This document shows, in pieces, positions 35,812 through 43,846 of a stretch of 64,000 bases of DNA. The position numbers were made by a program, and so were the translations under genes. A model generated the notes under the pieces. The model searched no databases. It was given only the letters and a program-made list of their open reading frames with translations, and was not told the DNA's origin. Numbering within the stretch: the stretch's first letter is position 1; each line of letters begins with the position of its first letter. The DNA is from Oscillibacter faecalis_A (GTDB lineage: Bacteria > Bacillota > Clostridia > Oscillospirales > Oscillospiraceae), in NCBI RefSeq assembly GCF_029218125.1, contig NZ_JARFXX010000001.1, positions 372,001 to 436,000 on the forward strand, given 5' to 3'.

Positions 35812-36010
35812 AACCGAGGCTGTCGATAAAGTGATAAATTTTCCGCGACGGTAAGGAAGGGTGTGCGCGGGAAACCCAAGAAGGGTGTCCCGCGCCATTA
35901 AAATTCTAAGTTTTCAGAACTTTTATGAAGTTCTGAAAACTTGCTCAGCGGGGAGAAAAGACTTTTTCGACACGCTGAACCGACAGTCCGATTGATCGGA
36001 CTGTCGGTTA
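35812..36010 (+). mobile_element. Terminator-nested MITE-like element, copy D
   Basis: The 163-bp element (35816-35978) is followed by an intact hairpin ACCGACAGTCCGAT/ATCGGACTGTCGGT (35979-36009), which overlaps the stop of the next minus-strand gene. On the left only AACCGA (35812-35817) of that hairpin remains, after an AAAG run that would be the U-tract of the original minus-strand terminator. So either the left hairpin was lost or only 6 bp were duplicated. Confidence 0.85.
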
Positions 36011-36169
36011 TTTTTGTGCAGTGGCTTCGGTTAAATAGAGCTCCTCAGCCTCCTGCTGTGCACGCATCAAAAGCTCCTTTGCCTGTCCGTAATTCATTGC
36101 TTCCAGTGCATTCACGGCGTCCGACACGCGGTTGAACAGGTGCAGGTACATGGTTTTGTAATCCTCCAT
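36008..36169 (-). CDS. Small helical protein (53 aa), divergent from XRE gene
   Basis: 53 residues, MEDYKTMYLHLFNRVSDAVNALEAM..., predicted to be alpha-helical, with QAKELLMRAQQEAEELYL. The ATG at 36169 follows GAGGTGA. A strong promoter lies upstream (TTGACA-17-TATATT). It is transcribed away from a Cro/CI-type repressor gene and looks like its regulated partner. Its stop codon lies inside the terminator hairpin of MITE copy D. No family is recognised. Confidence 0.65.
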   Translation of the reverse strand: MEDYKTMYLHLFNRVSDAVNALEAMNYGQAKELLMRAQQEAEELYLTEATAQK

Positions 36170-36183
36170 AAAATCACCTCGTT

Positions 36184-36233
36184 ATACCATATCGGGATAT
36201 ATCTAATATACCAAAACGGCATAATAGTGTCAA
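36184..36233 (-). promoter_or_regulatory. Promoter-operator between small gene and XRE repressor
   Basis: On the minus strand TTGACA (36233-36228) and TATATT (36210-36205) are separated by 17 bp. Two direct copies of ATACCAWAWCGGSAT (36184-36198 and 36208-36222), 24 bp apart, overlap the promoter. Each is an imperfect dyad like the perfect ACACCAAATCGGTGT near 20.96 kb. They are the likely XRE repressor sites. Confidence 0.7.
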
Positions 36234-36242
36234 GGTGATAGC

Positions 36243-36440
36243 ATGAGATTACGAGAATTGCGTTTAGAACGAAATATGTCGCAGCAGCGATTGGCGATGG
36301 AGCTTTCCATGACGCAGAATACCATCAGCCGTTATGAAAACGGAGAGCGGGAGCCCGGCATTAAGGAATTGATTCGGATTGCCGATTATTTTAATGTTTC
36401 GTTGGACTATCTGCTGGAGCGAAGCGAGCAAAAGCGGTAG
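36243..36440 (+). CDS. XRE-family (Cro/CI) repressor
   Basis: 65 residues, a minimal HTH_3 domain: MRLRELRLERNMSQQRLAMELSMTQNTISRYENGEREP, then LIRIADYFNVSLDYLLERS. The ATG follows AAGGTGA. It is divergent from the 53-aa gene with dyad sites in between, so autoregulation is probable. It ends at a hairpin terminator (36466-36501). Confidence 0.9.
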   Translation: MRLRELRLERNMSQQRLAMELSMTQNTISRYENGEREPGIKELIRIADYFNVSLDYLLERSEQKR

Positions 36441-36465
36441 AGCACGCCGATGCTTTTCAAAATTA

Positions 36466-36501
36466 CAGCAAAAAGGAGGGCATTTGCCCTCCTTTTTGCT
36501 G
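36466..36501. terminator. XRE gene terminator
   Basis: CAGCAAAAAGGAGGGC/GCCCTCCTTTTTGCTG with ATTT loop. Its 28-bp core is identical to the terminator at 37616-37643. Confidence 0.88.
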
Positions 36502-36621
36502 GTGATTACGTATTTGACTGTGTGGATTGAGAGTATATACAAAATAGTATAAAAATAATTTAATACTATATTGATAAATATATGTTTCTATTGTACTATT
36601 TAGGCAAAGGAGGTGCTACGT

Positions 36622-37374
36622 GTGAAGCGTCTTATTTCAAAATGTCCCGCTTGTCATGAAACGCTGCAAGTTACAACATTAAAATGTCCGGATTGCGGTA
36701 TGGAACTGAAAAATACATTTGATCTTAGCCCCTTTGATCTGCTTGACAATGAACAATTTGAGTTCTTGATTACTTTTTTGAAGAACAGAGGAAATCTCAA
36801 GGAGGTGCAGTCTGAGATGCAGATATCTTATCCAACAGCAAAAAAGAAATTGGATGAATTGCTTGCCGCCTTAAATCTCAGCAGCACAACAGAAAATATA
36901 ATTCCAAAGGAGATCGATGTAAGCCGTATGAATGTGGATTATACGAGTAAAAGTGCATCCGAAATGATCAAGGCAAAGCTGAAAGAACACGGCGGTCATG
37001 TTACGGTATTTACCGCCAGAGGACTTCCATGCGAAATTTATGCCGAGCCGGATGGAACAACATTTACAAGCGATAAGCTGCCGGTTAAACCCGCATATAA
37101 GTATGAGGTGTTTGATGCGATTGTAGATCTCCTTATCAAGCAAGGCGGCAGAGCGCGGAAGGGCAATGGAAGGAACCATAAGCTCGGTGAACCCGGCTGC
37201 GAGGAAAATACGGTTGTTGGAACGGTTGCACTTTGTCGCGATCACGATCGAAAGATAGGGGATTCTGTTTTTGACCCGGTGTTTGTTTTGGCCGCAGTTT
37301 TGGAATGGGCTGGAATTGTTATAAATGGACGCGGCGAATTGATTCTCACCGAAGCGTATAGAGAAGCGAAATGA
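36622..37374 (+). CDS. DUF2089 family protein with zinc ribbon
   Basis: 250 residues from a GTG at 36622 behind AAAGGAGGT. The N-terminal CPACHETLQVTTLKCPDCG is a zinc ribbon, followed by the DUF2089 helical part FDLLDNEQFEFLITFLKNRGNLKEVQSEM and a putative winged helix (YPTAKKKLDELL). Such proteins are thought to be regulators; the C-terminal ~150 residues do not match anything I recognise. The gene is clearly AT-richer than the window, consistent with transfer together with the XRE pair. Confidence 0.8.
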   Translation: MKRLISKCPACHETLQVTTLKCPDCGMELKNTFDLSPFDLLDNEQFEFLITFLKNRGNLKEVQSEMQISYPTAKKKLDELLAALNLSSTTENIIPKEIDVSRMNVDYTSKSASEMIKAKLKEHGGHVTVFTARGLPCEIYAEPDGTTFTSDKLPVKPAYKYEVFDAIVDLLIKQGGRARKGNGRNHKLGEPGCEENTVVGTVALCRDHDRKIGDSVFDPVFVLAAVLEWAGIVINGRGELILTEAYREAK

Positions 37375-37471
37375 TACGCTTTTTATTTGCCGTCTTGTTT
37401 GGCTTTTTGCGTGAAGTGCTGATTCGGAATAGGTACTGAGAATAAAATTGTGTTCAGAATCCGTATTGTAT

Positions 37472-37615
37472 ACTTAACAGTATAGGGATGAGCAAAACGC
37501 AAGTTTTGCAAAGTCGAGTCACAATATATAGGCCGCAGTCAAGTCGGATAGCACTATTTATTGTGTGGTCTTATGAGCAAATCGGAGTTTTGCTCATCCC
37601 TAACTTAACAGTATA
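37472..37615. mobile_element. Short inverted-repeat element with 13-bp direct repeats
   Basis: Ends GGGATGAGCAAAAC (37485-37498) and GTTTTGCTCATCCC (37587-37600) are perfect 14-bp inverted repeats. Outside them the 13-bp ACTTAACAGTATA appears on both sides (37472-37484 and 37603-37615), like a target duplication that includes the left arm of the following terminator. The ~116-bp interior is non-coding. It fills most of the 290-bp gap between the DUF2089 gene and aspS. Confidence 0.75.
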
Positions 37616-37650
37616 AAAAGGAGGGCATTTGCCCTCCTTTTTATACTGTT
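37607..37650. terminator. Bidirectional terminator between DUF2089 gene and aspS
   Basis: AACAGTATAAAAAGGAGGGC pairs with GCCCTCCTTTTTATACTGTT around ATTT. It serves the minus-strand aspS as well as the DUF2089 gene. Confidence 0.88.
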
Positions 37651-37662
37651 GTATGTGTTCCC

Positions 37663-39441
37663 TTACTCCTCGTGAGCCGTGACCTTGATGTGCAGCTCGT
37701 CCAGCTGCTTCTGCGTTACCTCGCTGGGGGCGCTCATCATCACGTCCTGAGCGTTCTTGTTCATGGGGAAGGGGATGATCTCACGGATGCTGTCCTCGCC
37801 GGCCAGCAGCATCACCATGCGGTCCACGCCCGGCGCGATACCGGCATGGGGGGGCGCGCCGTAGGTGAAGGCGTTGTACATAGCGGGGAACTTGGCCTTC
37901 ACATCATCCTCGCCCAGACGCACCAGTTCAAAGGCCTTGATCATGATCTCAGGATCGTGGTTCCGCACAGCGCCGGAGCTGAGCTCCACGCCGTTGCACA
38001 CAAGATCGTACTGGTCAGCGGTGATGCTCAGGGGGTCGATTTCGCCCTTTTCGGCCTTCAGCAGCACATCCAGACCGCCGGAGGGCATGGAGAACGGGTT
38101 GTGGCAGAATTCCAGCTCGCCGGACTCGTCGCCGATCTCGTACATGGGGAAGTCCACGATCCAGCAGAAGGCGTACTGCTCCTTGTCCATGTGGCCGGGA
38201 ACGGCAGCGCCCAGGGTCTTGACCAGCACACCGGCGGTCTTGAGGGCGGCGTCCCGCTTGCCTGCGGACAGCGCCACGAAGTCGTTGGCCTTCAGCCCCA
38301 GGGCCTCGACGACCTTCTCCTTGATGGGGGTGACAAACTTGGAAATGCCGCCCACCAGCTCGCCGTTTTCGTCCATGCGGAACCAATAGGCCTTGCCGCC
38401 GGACACAGTTTCCACATCTGCCAGCGTCTTGTCGATAAACTTCCGGGTCTCGTGGAAATCGCTGACCTTCACGGCCTTCACCAGATTGCCCTCGGCAAAG
38501 GGCTCAAAGCCGCAGCCGCCCAGAACAGAAGTGACGTCCTGCACCCGCAGGTCGATCCGCAGGTCGGGCTTGTCGGAGCCGTAATTCTCCATGGCCTCGG
38601 TGTAGGGGATGCGGGTGAAGGGTGCGCCGCTGGCCCGGTTGTAAGCGCCGTACTGGGCGAAGATGGGCGGCAGCACGTCCTCTAAAACGGCAAACACGTC
38701 CTCCTGCGTGGCAAAGGCCATCTCCATATCCAACTGATAGAACTCGCCGGGGGAGCGGTCCGCACGGGCGTCCTCGTCACGGAAGCAGGGGGCGATCTGG
38801 AAGTAGCGGTCGAAGCCGGAGGTCATCAGCAGCTGCTTGAACTGCTGGGGAGCCTGGGGCAGCGCGTAGAACTTGCCGGGATGGTTCCGGGCAGGCACCA
38901 GATAGTCACGGGCGCCCTCGGGGGAGGAGGCCGTCAGAATGGGCGTGGTGATCTCCAAAAAGCCGTGCTCGGTCATGGACTTCCGCAGGGCGGCCACCAC
39001 GTTGCACCGCAGAATGATGTTCTTCTTCACGACGGGGTTCCGCAGATCCAGATAGCGGTACTTCAGCCGCTGGGCTTCGTCGGCCTCCCGGCTGCGGTTG
39101 ATCTGGAAGGGCAGCTCGCTGTGCTGGCAGCGGCCCAGCACCTCCACCTTAGCGGGGACGATCTCAATGTCGCCGGTGGCCATCTTGTCGGTCTTGCTGT
39201 CACGCTCCCGGACGGTGCCCTCCACGGAGATGGTGGACTCCTTGGTGATGGCCTTGAAGGTGTTCACCATGTCCTCGGTCTCTGCCACCACCTGGGTGGT
39301 GCCGTAGAAGTCCCGGACCACCACGAAGGCCAGATTGGCGCTGACCACGCGGACGTTTTCCATCCAGCCGGAAATTTTCACCTGCTTGCCTGCGTCACTG
39401 AGGCGCAGCTCTCCACAGGTATGAGTTCGATTCTGCATCAT
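37663..39441 (-). CDS. aspS: Aspartyl-tRNA synthetase
   Basis: 592 residues, the bacterial form with a GAD insertion. OB-fold anticodon domain at 1-110, motif 2 region CFRDEDARADRSPGEFYQLDMEM, GAD-type insertion around 285-420, and motif 3 GIAPGVDRMVMLL. The codon at 39438 is an equally good start. It is the last gene of a hisS-174 aa gene-aspS set on the minus strand, the usual hisS-aspS pairing. Confidence 0.97.
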   Translation of the reverse strand: MMQNRTHTCGELRLSDAGKQVKISGWMENVRVVSANLAFVVVRDFYGTTQVVAETEDMVNTFKAITKESTISVEGTVRERDSKTDKMATGDIEIVPAKVEVLGRCQHSELPFQINRSREADEAQRLKYRYLDLRNPVVKKNIILRCNVVAALRKSMTEHGFLEITTPILTASSPEGARDYLVPARNHPGKFYALPQAPQQFKQLLMTSGFDRYFQIAPCFRDEDARADRSPGEFYQLDMEMAFATQEDVFAVLEDVLPPIFAQYGAYNRASGAPFTRIPYTEAMENYGSDKPDLRIDLRVQDVTSVLGGCGFEPFAEGNLVKAVKVSDFHETRKFIDKTLADVETVSGGKAYWFRMDENGELVGGISKFVTPIKEKVVEALGLKANDFVALSAGKRDAALKTAGVLVKTLGAAVPGHMDKEQYAFCWIVDFPMYEIGDESGELEFCHNPFSMPSGGLDVLLKAEKGEIDPLSITADQYDLVCNGVELSSGAVRNHDPEIMIKAFELVRLGEDDVKAKFPAMYNAFTYGAPPHAGIAPGVDRMVMLLAGEDSIREIIPFPMNKNAQDVMMSAPSEVTQKQLDELHIKVTAHEE

Positions 39442-39510
39442 ATTGTTGCTTCCTTTCCATGAAAAGTGATTTAGAATTGTATAATTAAAATCAGAAATAA
39501 CAAATTGTAT

Positions 39511-40035
39511 TTATTCGGCCGCCTGTTCCCACAGCTCGTGGGCCATTTTTTGCCCGATCTCGTGGCCGTTCTTCATCATCAGCGGCAGCGTGACCCCATG
39601 GTCAAAGTCCCGGTAACTCCACGAATTCGTCCAGAATTGCAGATCCTCCGACCGCCATGTGTCAGTCCCGTTGTCCTGCGCGAAGCCGATGATCAGGTGG
39701 TCTATATCATCGTCCTCCGGGTATTTGACATAGGAACCCACGATCCCCTCCAGAAAGGGGAGGGCCTGCACCACCACGTTGAAGGGAGAGCGCCGGAACC
39801 GCAATTCCCGAATTTCCGACCAGAGACCGTCAAATTCCTCTGTCCCGGCGGTGAGCTTGAGATTCTGATCCTCATGGCCGCTGCCGGTAAAATCGATCAG
39901 CGTCACATAAATGATGTCTGGCTCCAGCTCCGGATACAGGGTGTCCACACCGATGGGCCGGGTGTACCAAAGCCCCCAGATCACCAGCAGCGCCGCCAGC
40001 AGCAGCGGCAGGTCACGCTTCAGAGTCAGCTTCAT
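39511..40035 (-). CDS. Membrane-anchored protein between hisS and aspS
   Basis: 174 residues: one N-terminal membrane anchor (LPLLLAALLVIWGLWYT), then an extracytoplasmic domain of ~145 residues rich in acidic and aromatic residues. The family is not recognised. It begins 18 bp after the hisS stop, so it belongs to the T-box-controlled unit, although nothing ties it to aminoacylation. Confidence 0.7.
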   Translation of the reverse strand: MKLTLKRDLPLLLAALLVIWGLWYTRPIGVDTLYPELEPDIIYVTLIDFTGSGHEDQNLKLTAGTEEFDGLWSEIRELRFRRSPFNVVVQALPFLEGIVGSYVKYPEDDDIDHLIIGFAQDNGTDTWRSEDLQFWTNSWSYRDFDHGVTLPLMMKNGHEIGQKMAHELWEQAAE

Positions 40036-40053
40036 AACGGCTCCTTTCTGTGG

Positions 40054-41409
40054 TTATTCCACGATCACGCGTCCTTTTTCCAGTTCAGCAAGACCGGCCT
40101 TGATCCGGTCGATGGTCTCCTGCGTATTCAGTTTGGTCTGCTCGCCGGACTTCATGTCCTTGCAGGCCACCACACCAGCGTTGATCTCGTCCTCGCCCAG
40201 GAAGATCACATAGGGGATGGACAGCTTGTCGGCATAGCTCATCTTGGCCTTGAACTTCTTCTGCTCGCAGTGGAGCTGGGTGCGGATGCCCGCCTGCCGC
40301 AGCTGGGTGGCCAGCGCGATGGCGGGGGAGAGGTCCTCCGTCATAGGCAGGATCAGCACATCCGCCGGGGCGGTGGGCAGCTCCGGATTCAGCATCCCCT
40401 GCTCGCCCAGCACATAGAACAGCCGGGTCAGGCCGATGGAAATGCCCACGCCGGGGAGCTGCTTGTCGGTGTAGAACTCCGCCAGATTGTCATACCGTCC
40501 GCCGGAGCACACGGAGCCGATCTCCGGGTGATCCAGCAGCGTGGTCTCATAGACCGTGCCGGTGTAGTAATCCAGACCACGGGCAATGGTGAGATCCACG
40601 GCGAAATTCTCCGCAGGTACGCCGAAGTCCGCCAGATACTTCACCACGGTGTTCAGTTCGCTGAGCCCCTGATCGAACATCTCGTTTCTGCCGGTGTAGC
40701 CCTCCAGCGCCGATAGGACTTCCTCATTGCTGCCCTTGATGGCGATGAACTTCAAAATTTCATCGGCGTCGCTTTCGCTGACAGCAAAATCCTCTACCAG
40801 AATGGCCTTCACCTTTTCCGGCCCGATCTTGTCCAGCTTGTCCACCGTCCGCATGATGTCGCCGGATTTTTCCGTCAGGCCCAGCAGAGCGTAAAAGCCG
40901 TTCAAAATTTTCCGGTTATTCACCCGAATCTGGAACCGCTTCAGTCCCAGTGTGGAGAATGTGCGGTAAATGATGGCGGGAATCTCCGCCTCGTTGGTGA
41001 TGGACAGCTTTCCGTCCCCGATGATGTCAATGTCCGCTTGATAAAATTCCCGGAACCGTCCCCGCTGGGCCCGCTCGCCCCGGTATACCTTGCCAATCTG
41101 ATAGCGGCGGAAGGGGAAGGCCAGCTCGTTGTAGTGCAGCGCCACATACTTTGCAAGGGGCACCGTCAAATCAAAGCGGAGGGAGAGGTCGCTGTCGCCC
41201 TTCTGGAAACGGTAAATTTGCTTCTCCGTTTCGCCGCCGGCCTTGGCCAGCAGCACCTCGCTGGACTCGATCACCGGCGTGTCCAGCGGTGTGAAGCCGT
41301 ACAGTGCATAGGTTTTCCGCAGAATGTCCATCATGCGTTCCATCTGCTGCTGGGGCGCCGGCAGCAGCTCCATAAAGCCGGACAGCGTCCGAGGGGTCAT
41401 TTTTGCCAT
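40054..41409 (-). CDS. hisS: Histidyl-tRNA synthetase
   Basis: 451 residues. Class II motifs: SLRFDLTVPLAKYVA, the histidine motif ARGLDYYTGTVYE and the C-terminal anticodon domain (about 350-451). The ATG at 41409 is 7 bp behind AAAGGAG; the longer frame to 41505 runs into the repeat island. It is the first gene after the displaced T-box leader at 42.3-42.6 kb. Confidence 0.97.
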   Translation of the reverse strand: MAKMTPRTLSGFMELLPAPQQQMERMMDILRKTYALYGFTPLDTPVIESSEVLLAKAGGETEKQIYRFQKGDSDLSLRFDLTVPLAKYVALHYNELAFPFRRYQIGKVYRGERAQRGRFREFYQADIDIIGDGKLSITNEAEIPAIIYRTFSTLGLKRFQIRVNNRKILNGFYALLGLTEKSGDIMRTVDKLDKIGPEKVKAILVEDFAVSESDADEILKFIAIKGSNEEVLSALEGYTGRNEMFDQGLSELNTVVKYLADFGVPAENFAVDLTIARGLDYYTGTVYETTLLDHPEIGSVCSGGRYDNLAEFYTDKQLPGVGISIGLTRLFYVLGEQGMLNPELPTAPADVLILPMTEDLSPAIALATQLRQAGIRTQLHCEQKKFKAKMSYADKLSIPYVIFLGEDEINAGVVACKDMKSGEQTKLNTQETIDRIKAGLAELEKGRVIVE

Positions 41410-42290
41410 AGTCATTCTCCTTTTTATTGTGCCGCCATACGGCACAGGAATTGCGCGGCTCCGCCGCAGGGAGCGCGGTTTCCCCGCGCAGGATGCACCC
41501 CCCATTTTCTTTTTGAGACATCAAAAAGAAAATGCGCCGTGCACGGTGGAAAAGAAAAAATGTTATATCCAAACTTGCACGTAAGTGCAAGTTTGGGGAA
41601 ACGGATTCTGTGAGAACCCTTGTGCAAATGAAGAATTGCCTGCTAAATCACGGGCGGGGTGCAAATCTGATCCAGCCTTGTGCGCCGCGCCGATAGAATA
41701 TTAGTTTCAGGGGTACGAATAGGACGCCTTTTTCTCCTTTTTTCGCTGCCTCTCCTGATTGCCTTGCGATACAGACCGGCGCTGAGCGAAGCGGAAAGCT
41801 GTACTGAAAAGTCCAATTTTCCACCCCAAGTCATAGCCGCCCCCTCAATTGAGGGCACGCCCCCCTTTGTGGAATAGACGAGGCTTTAGAAAATACCTGT
41901 CAGCGGCAGCGGAAAGAGAAACCGAGAGCGTCTTTTTTGCATTTCGTTTTACCGCTGCCCCCCCAGCTGCGGGTACAGGAACAGACGAAGTTTTACTGAA
42001 TGCCTGTCAGCGGCAGCGGAAAGAGAAACCGAGAGCGTCTTTTTTGCATTTCATTTTACCGCCGCCCCTTTGTGCCCAGAGGGGGTATGGGGGACGGTGG
42101 CTCACACCGTTACGGCATTACGATTCTCGGCCCTTACGGGCCGCCAATCGTGCCGTTTCCTCGAAATCGGGACGCTTAATCCGCCGCTGGCGGCGCTTGT
42201 CCCGATTTCCCCCATGTTTCCGGTGGGGGTCTAAGGGGAAGGTATCTATGCGCCAAAGGTACCTTCCCCTTGCCCTGTATGGGAATACCC
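41410..42290. repeat. Composite repeat island 3 between T-box and hisS
   Basis: About 880 bp without a credible gene. Modules: GTGCCGCCATACGGCAC (41431-41447), CATTTTCTTTTTG/CAAAAAGAAAATG (41503-41534), CCAAACTTGCAC/GTGCAAGTTTGG (41569-41596), two copies of a 60-bp CAGCGGCAGCGGAAAGAGAA unit 107 bp apart (41896 and 42003), GTGCCCAGAGGGGGTATG, shared with island 4, and long hairpins at 42160-42220 and 42236-42275. It separates the T-box terminator from hisS. Confidence 0.82.
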
Positions 42291-42299
42291 CTTTGCGGG

Positions 42300-42571
42300 A
42301 GCAAGAAAAAAACGCTCTCATCCCAATACCTTTGGGACGAGAGCGCAAGGCTTCGTGGTGCCACCCAAATTCGGGGCAGACTGCCCCCTTTGGCCTTCTG
42401 TTACGGGAAGGGAACCGTGGACGTTTCCGTCCCCGCTCCGCCGCTGTCCTTCCTCCGGTGCCGGCGGGATTCTCTCAGCGTGAAATCCCTCTCTGTCAGC
42501 CTGTCCTCCGGTGTACTGCTGCGGCGTCATCGCGGTCTGATTATCATAGCCGTTTTCCGGCGGTTTGTCAA
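42300..42571 (-). promoter_or_regulatory. T-box leader (probably of hisS-aspS)
   Basis: Read on the minus strand: promoter TTGACA (42571-42566)-17 bp-TATGAT (42548-42543), a stem I region with AGAGAG near 42495, the T-box core TGGGTGGCACCACGAAGCC (42368-42350), and the terminator CGCTCTCGTCCCA/TGGGATGAGAGCG with a T-run (42345-42305). The specifier could be GAC (Asp) in GGAAGGACAG or CAC (His); I cannot decide. The hisS start lies about 900 bp further on. Confidence 0.88.
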
Positions 42572-42984
42572 GCGATAGGCCGGTTGCTGGCGGGATTGAC
42601 GATCATGCGCCAGTCCAGATCGCCCCGTGCCAGACCCAGAATCAGCATTTCCGCCGTGGCGATGTTGCTGGCAAAGGGAACATTGCTCTGGTCGCACAGG
42701 CGGGAGATGTAACTGATTTCACCGGCCATTTTTTCGTTGCTGGGGTCATTGAAAAACAGCACCAGATCGAACTCATTATAGGCAATGCGGGCGCCGATTT
42801 GCTGGCTGCCGCCGTGGGCGTAGGATAAGAAGCAGTGCACCTTCAGACCTGTGGCCTCCGCGACCATGTGTCCGGTGGTGTTGGTGGCGTAAAGATGATG
42901 CTGGGAAAGGATGCCGGCATAGGCCGTGCAGAACTGAACCATCAAATCCTTTCGGTTGTCATGGGACATGAGCGCGATATTCAT
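42568..42984 (-). CDS. Methylglyoxal synthase-like protein lacking key catalytic residues
   Basis: 138 residues, aligned along its length with MgsA (MNIALMSHDNRKDLMVQFCTAY, YATNTTG, ATGLKVHCFLS). MgsA makes methylglyoxal from dihydroxyacetone phosphate. The catalytic Asp71 of E. coli MgsA lies in GGDQQ; here it is GGSQQ. The PH-D/E-PD segment with His98 and Asp101 is replaced by NEKMAGEIS. So the fold is kept but normal catalysis is doubtful; a sensor or altered activity is possible. It is 29 bp downstream of minD, and its 3' end overlaps the T-box promoter. Confidence 0.8.
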   Translation of the reverse strand: MNIALMSHDNRKDLMVQFCTAYAGILSQHHLYATNTTGHMVAEATGLKVHCFLSYAHGGSQQIGARIAYNEFDLVLFFNDPSNEKMAGEISYISRLCDQSNVPFASNIATAEMLILGLARGDLDWRMIVNPASNRPIA

Positions 42985-43013
42985 CTGTTAGACTCCCTCC
43001 TTTGAAGATTTCT

Positions 43014-43760
43014 TTATCTGATACGCAGCAGCGGGACTCTCCCGCCCTGCAAACGAACGGCAATGTTGCGGTAGGCGCTGGCCGCGCCGCTGTATGAGGT
43101 CAGCAGCAGGGGAACGCCCTGATTGAGCGATAGTGTCAGGCTGTCATCCTCCGGCACAACGCCGATGAGCGGCAGGCCCGCCTTGTCCATAGCGTCATCA
43201 ATGGTGGCGTGCATACTGTGCAGCAACTTTTTCCGCACCCGGTTCACCACCAGATGCAGCCGCCCCGGACCGAACTGCCGCAGCTCCATTACCGTGTGCT
43301 GAGCATCCCGCAGGGAAGAGGCATCCTGTGTTGTCACCACCACGCAGCGGTCCGCGCCGCACACTGCTAAACGGAACCCAAGGCCCAGCCCCGCCGGAGC
43401 GTCCAGCAGGCAGTAGTCGAATTTTTCCCGAATCTCCGACAGCATCTGCCGGAAATCCGCCTCCGTCACGGCGGGCCCCCGCAGCCGCACCGGCGCGGTG
43501 AGCAGATACAGCCCCCGGATATTGGGATGGGCCACCACGGCGGACTCCAGGGAGCAGCGTTTCAGCGCCACATCGGAAAAATCCATCAGCGCCCGGTCCG
43601 TCAGGCCCAGCGCCAAATCGAGATTCCGCAGCCCGATGTCGCAGTCCACGCACAACACGCTCCGGCCGCTCTGGGCCAGCGCCGTGCCGACGCCGGCAGT
43701 CAGCGAGGTCTTGCCGGTGCCGCCCTTGCCGGACACCACCGCAATGCTCTGTCCCTTCAC
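43014..43760 (-). CDS. minD: Septum-site ATPase MinD
   Basis: 248 residues. The deviant Walker A KGGTGKTSLTA and the MinD blocks VDCDIGLRNLDLALGL and LLDAPAGLGLGF are present. MinD guides division-site placement at the membrane. The usual C-terminal amphipathic helix is hard to see (ends GGRVPLLRIR). No minC or minE is adjacent, so it is separated from the usual operon; the neighbour is an MgsA-like gene instead. Confidence 0.88.
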   Translation of the reverse strand: MKGQSIAVVSGKGGTGKTSLTAGVGTALAQSGRSVLCVDCDIGLRNLDLALGLTDRALMDFSDVALKRCSLESAVVAHPNIRGLYLLTAPVRLRGPAVTEADFRQMLSEIREKFDYCLLDAPAGLGLGFRLAVCGADRCVVVTTQDASSLRDAQHTVMELRQFGPGRLHLVVNRVRKKLLHSMHATIDDAMDKAGLPLIGVVPEDDSLTLSLNQGVPLLLTSYSGAASAYRNIAVRLQGGRVPLLRIR

Positions 43761-43846
43761 GCTGCCCTCTCCCTTCTGTCTGCTATTATAGTGTGCCGTT
43801 TTGAAATTCGCAACTGTAAAAGCTACTGTTTTTACAGCTTTTTACC

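Noticed and set aside
41896..42062. Direct 60-bp repeats that might be a CRISPR remnant
   Set aside because: Only two copies, unequal in context, no spacers or cas genes; they are modules of the repeat island.
41849..42712. 287-codon plus-strand frame in repeat island 3
   Set aside because: It runs through direct repeats, the antisense of the T-box and the end of the MgsA-like gene.
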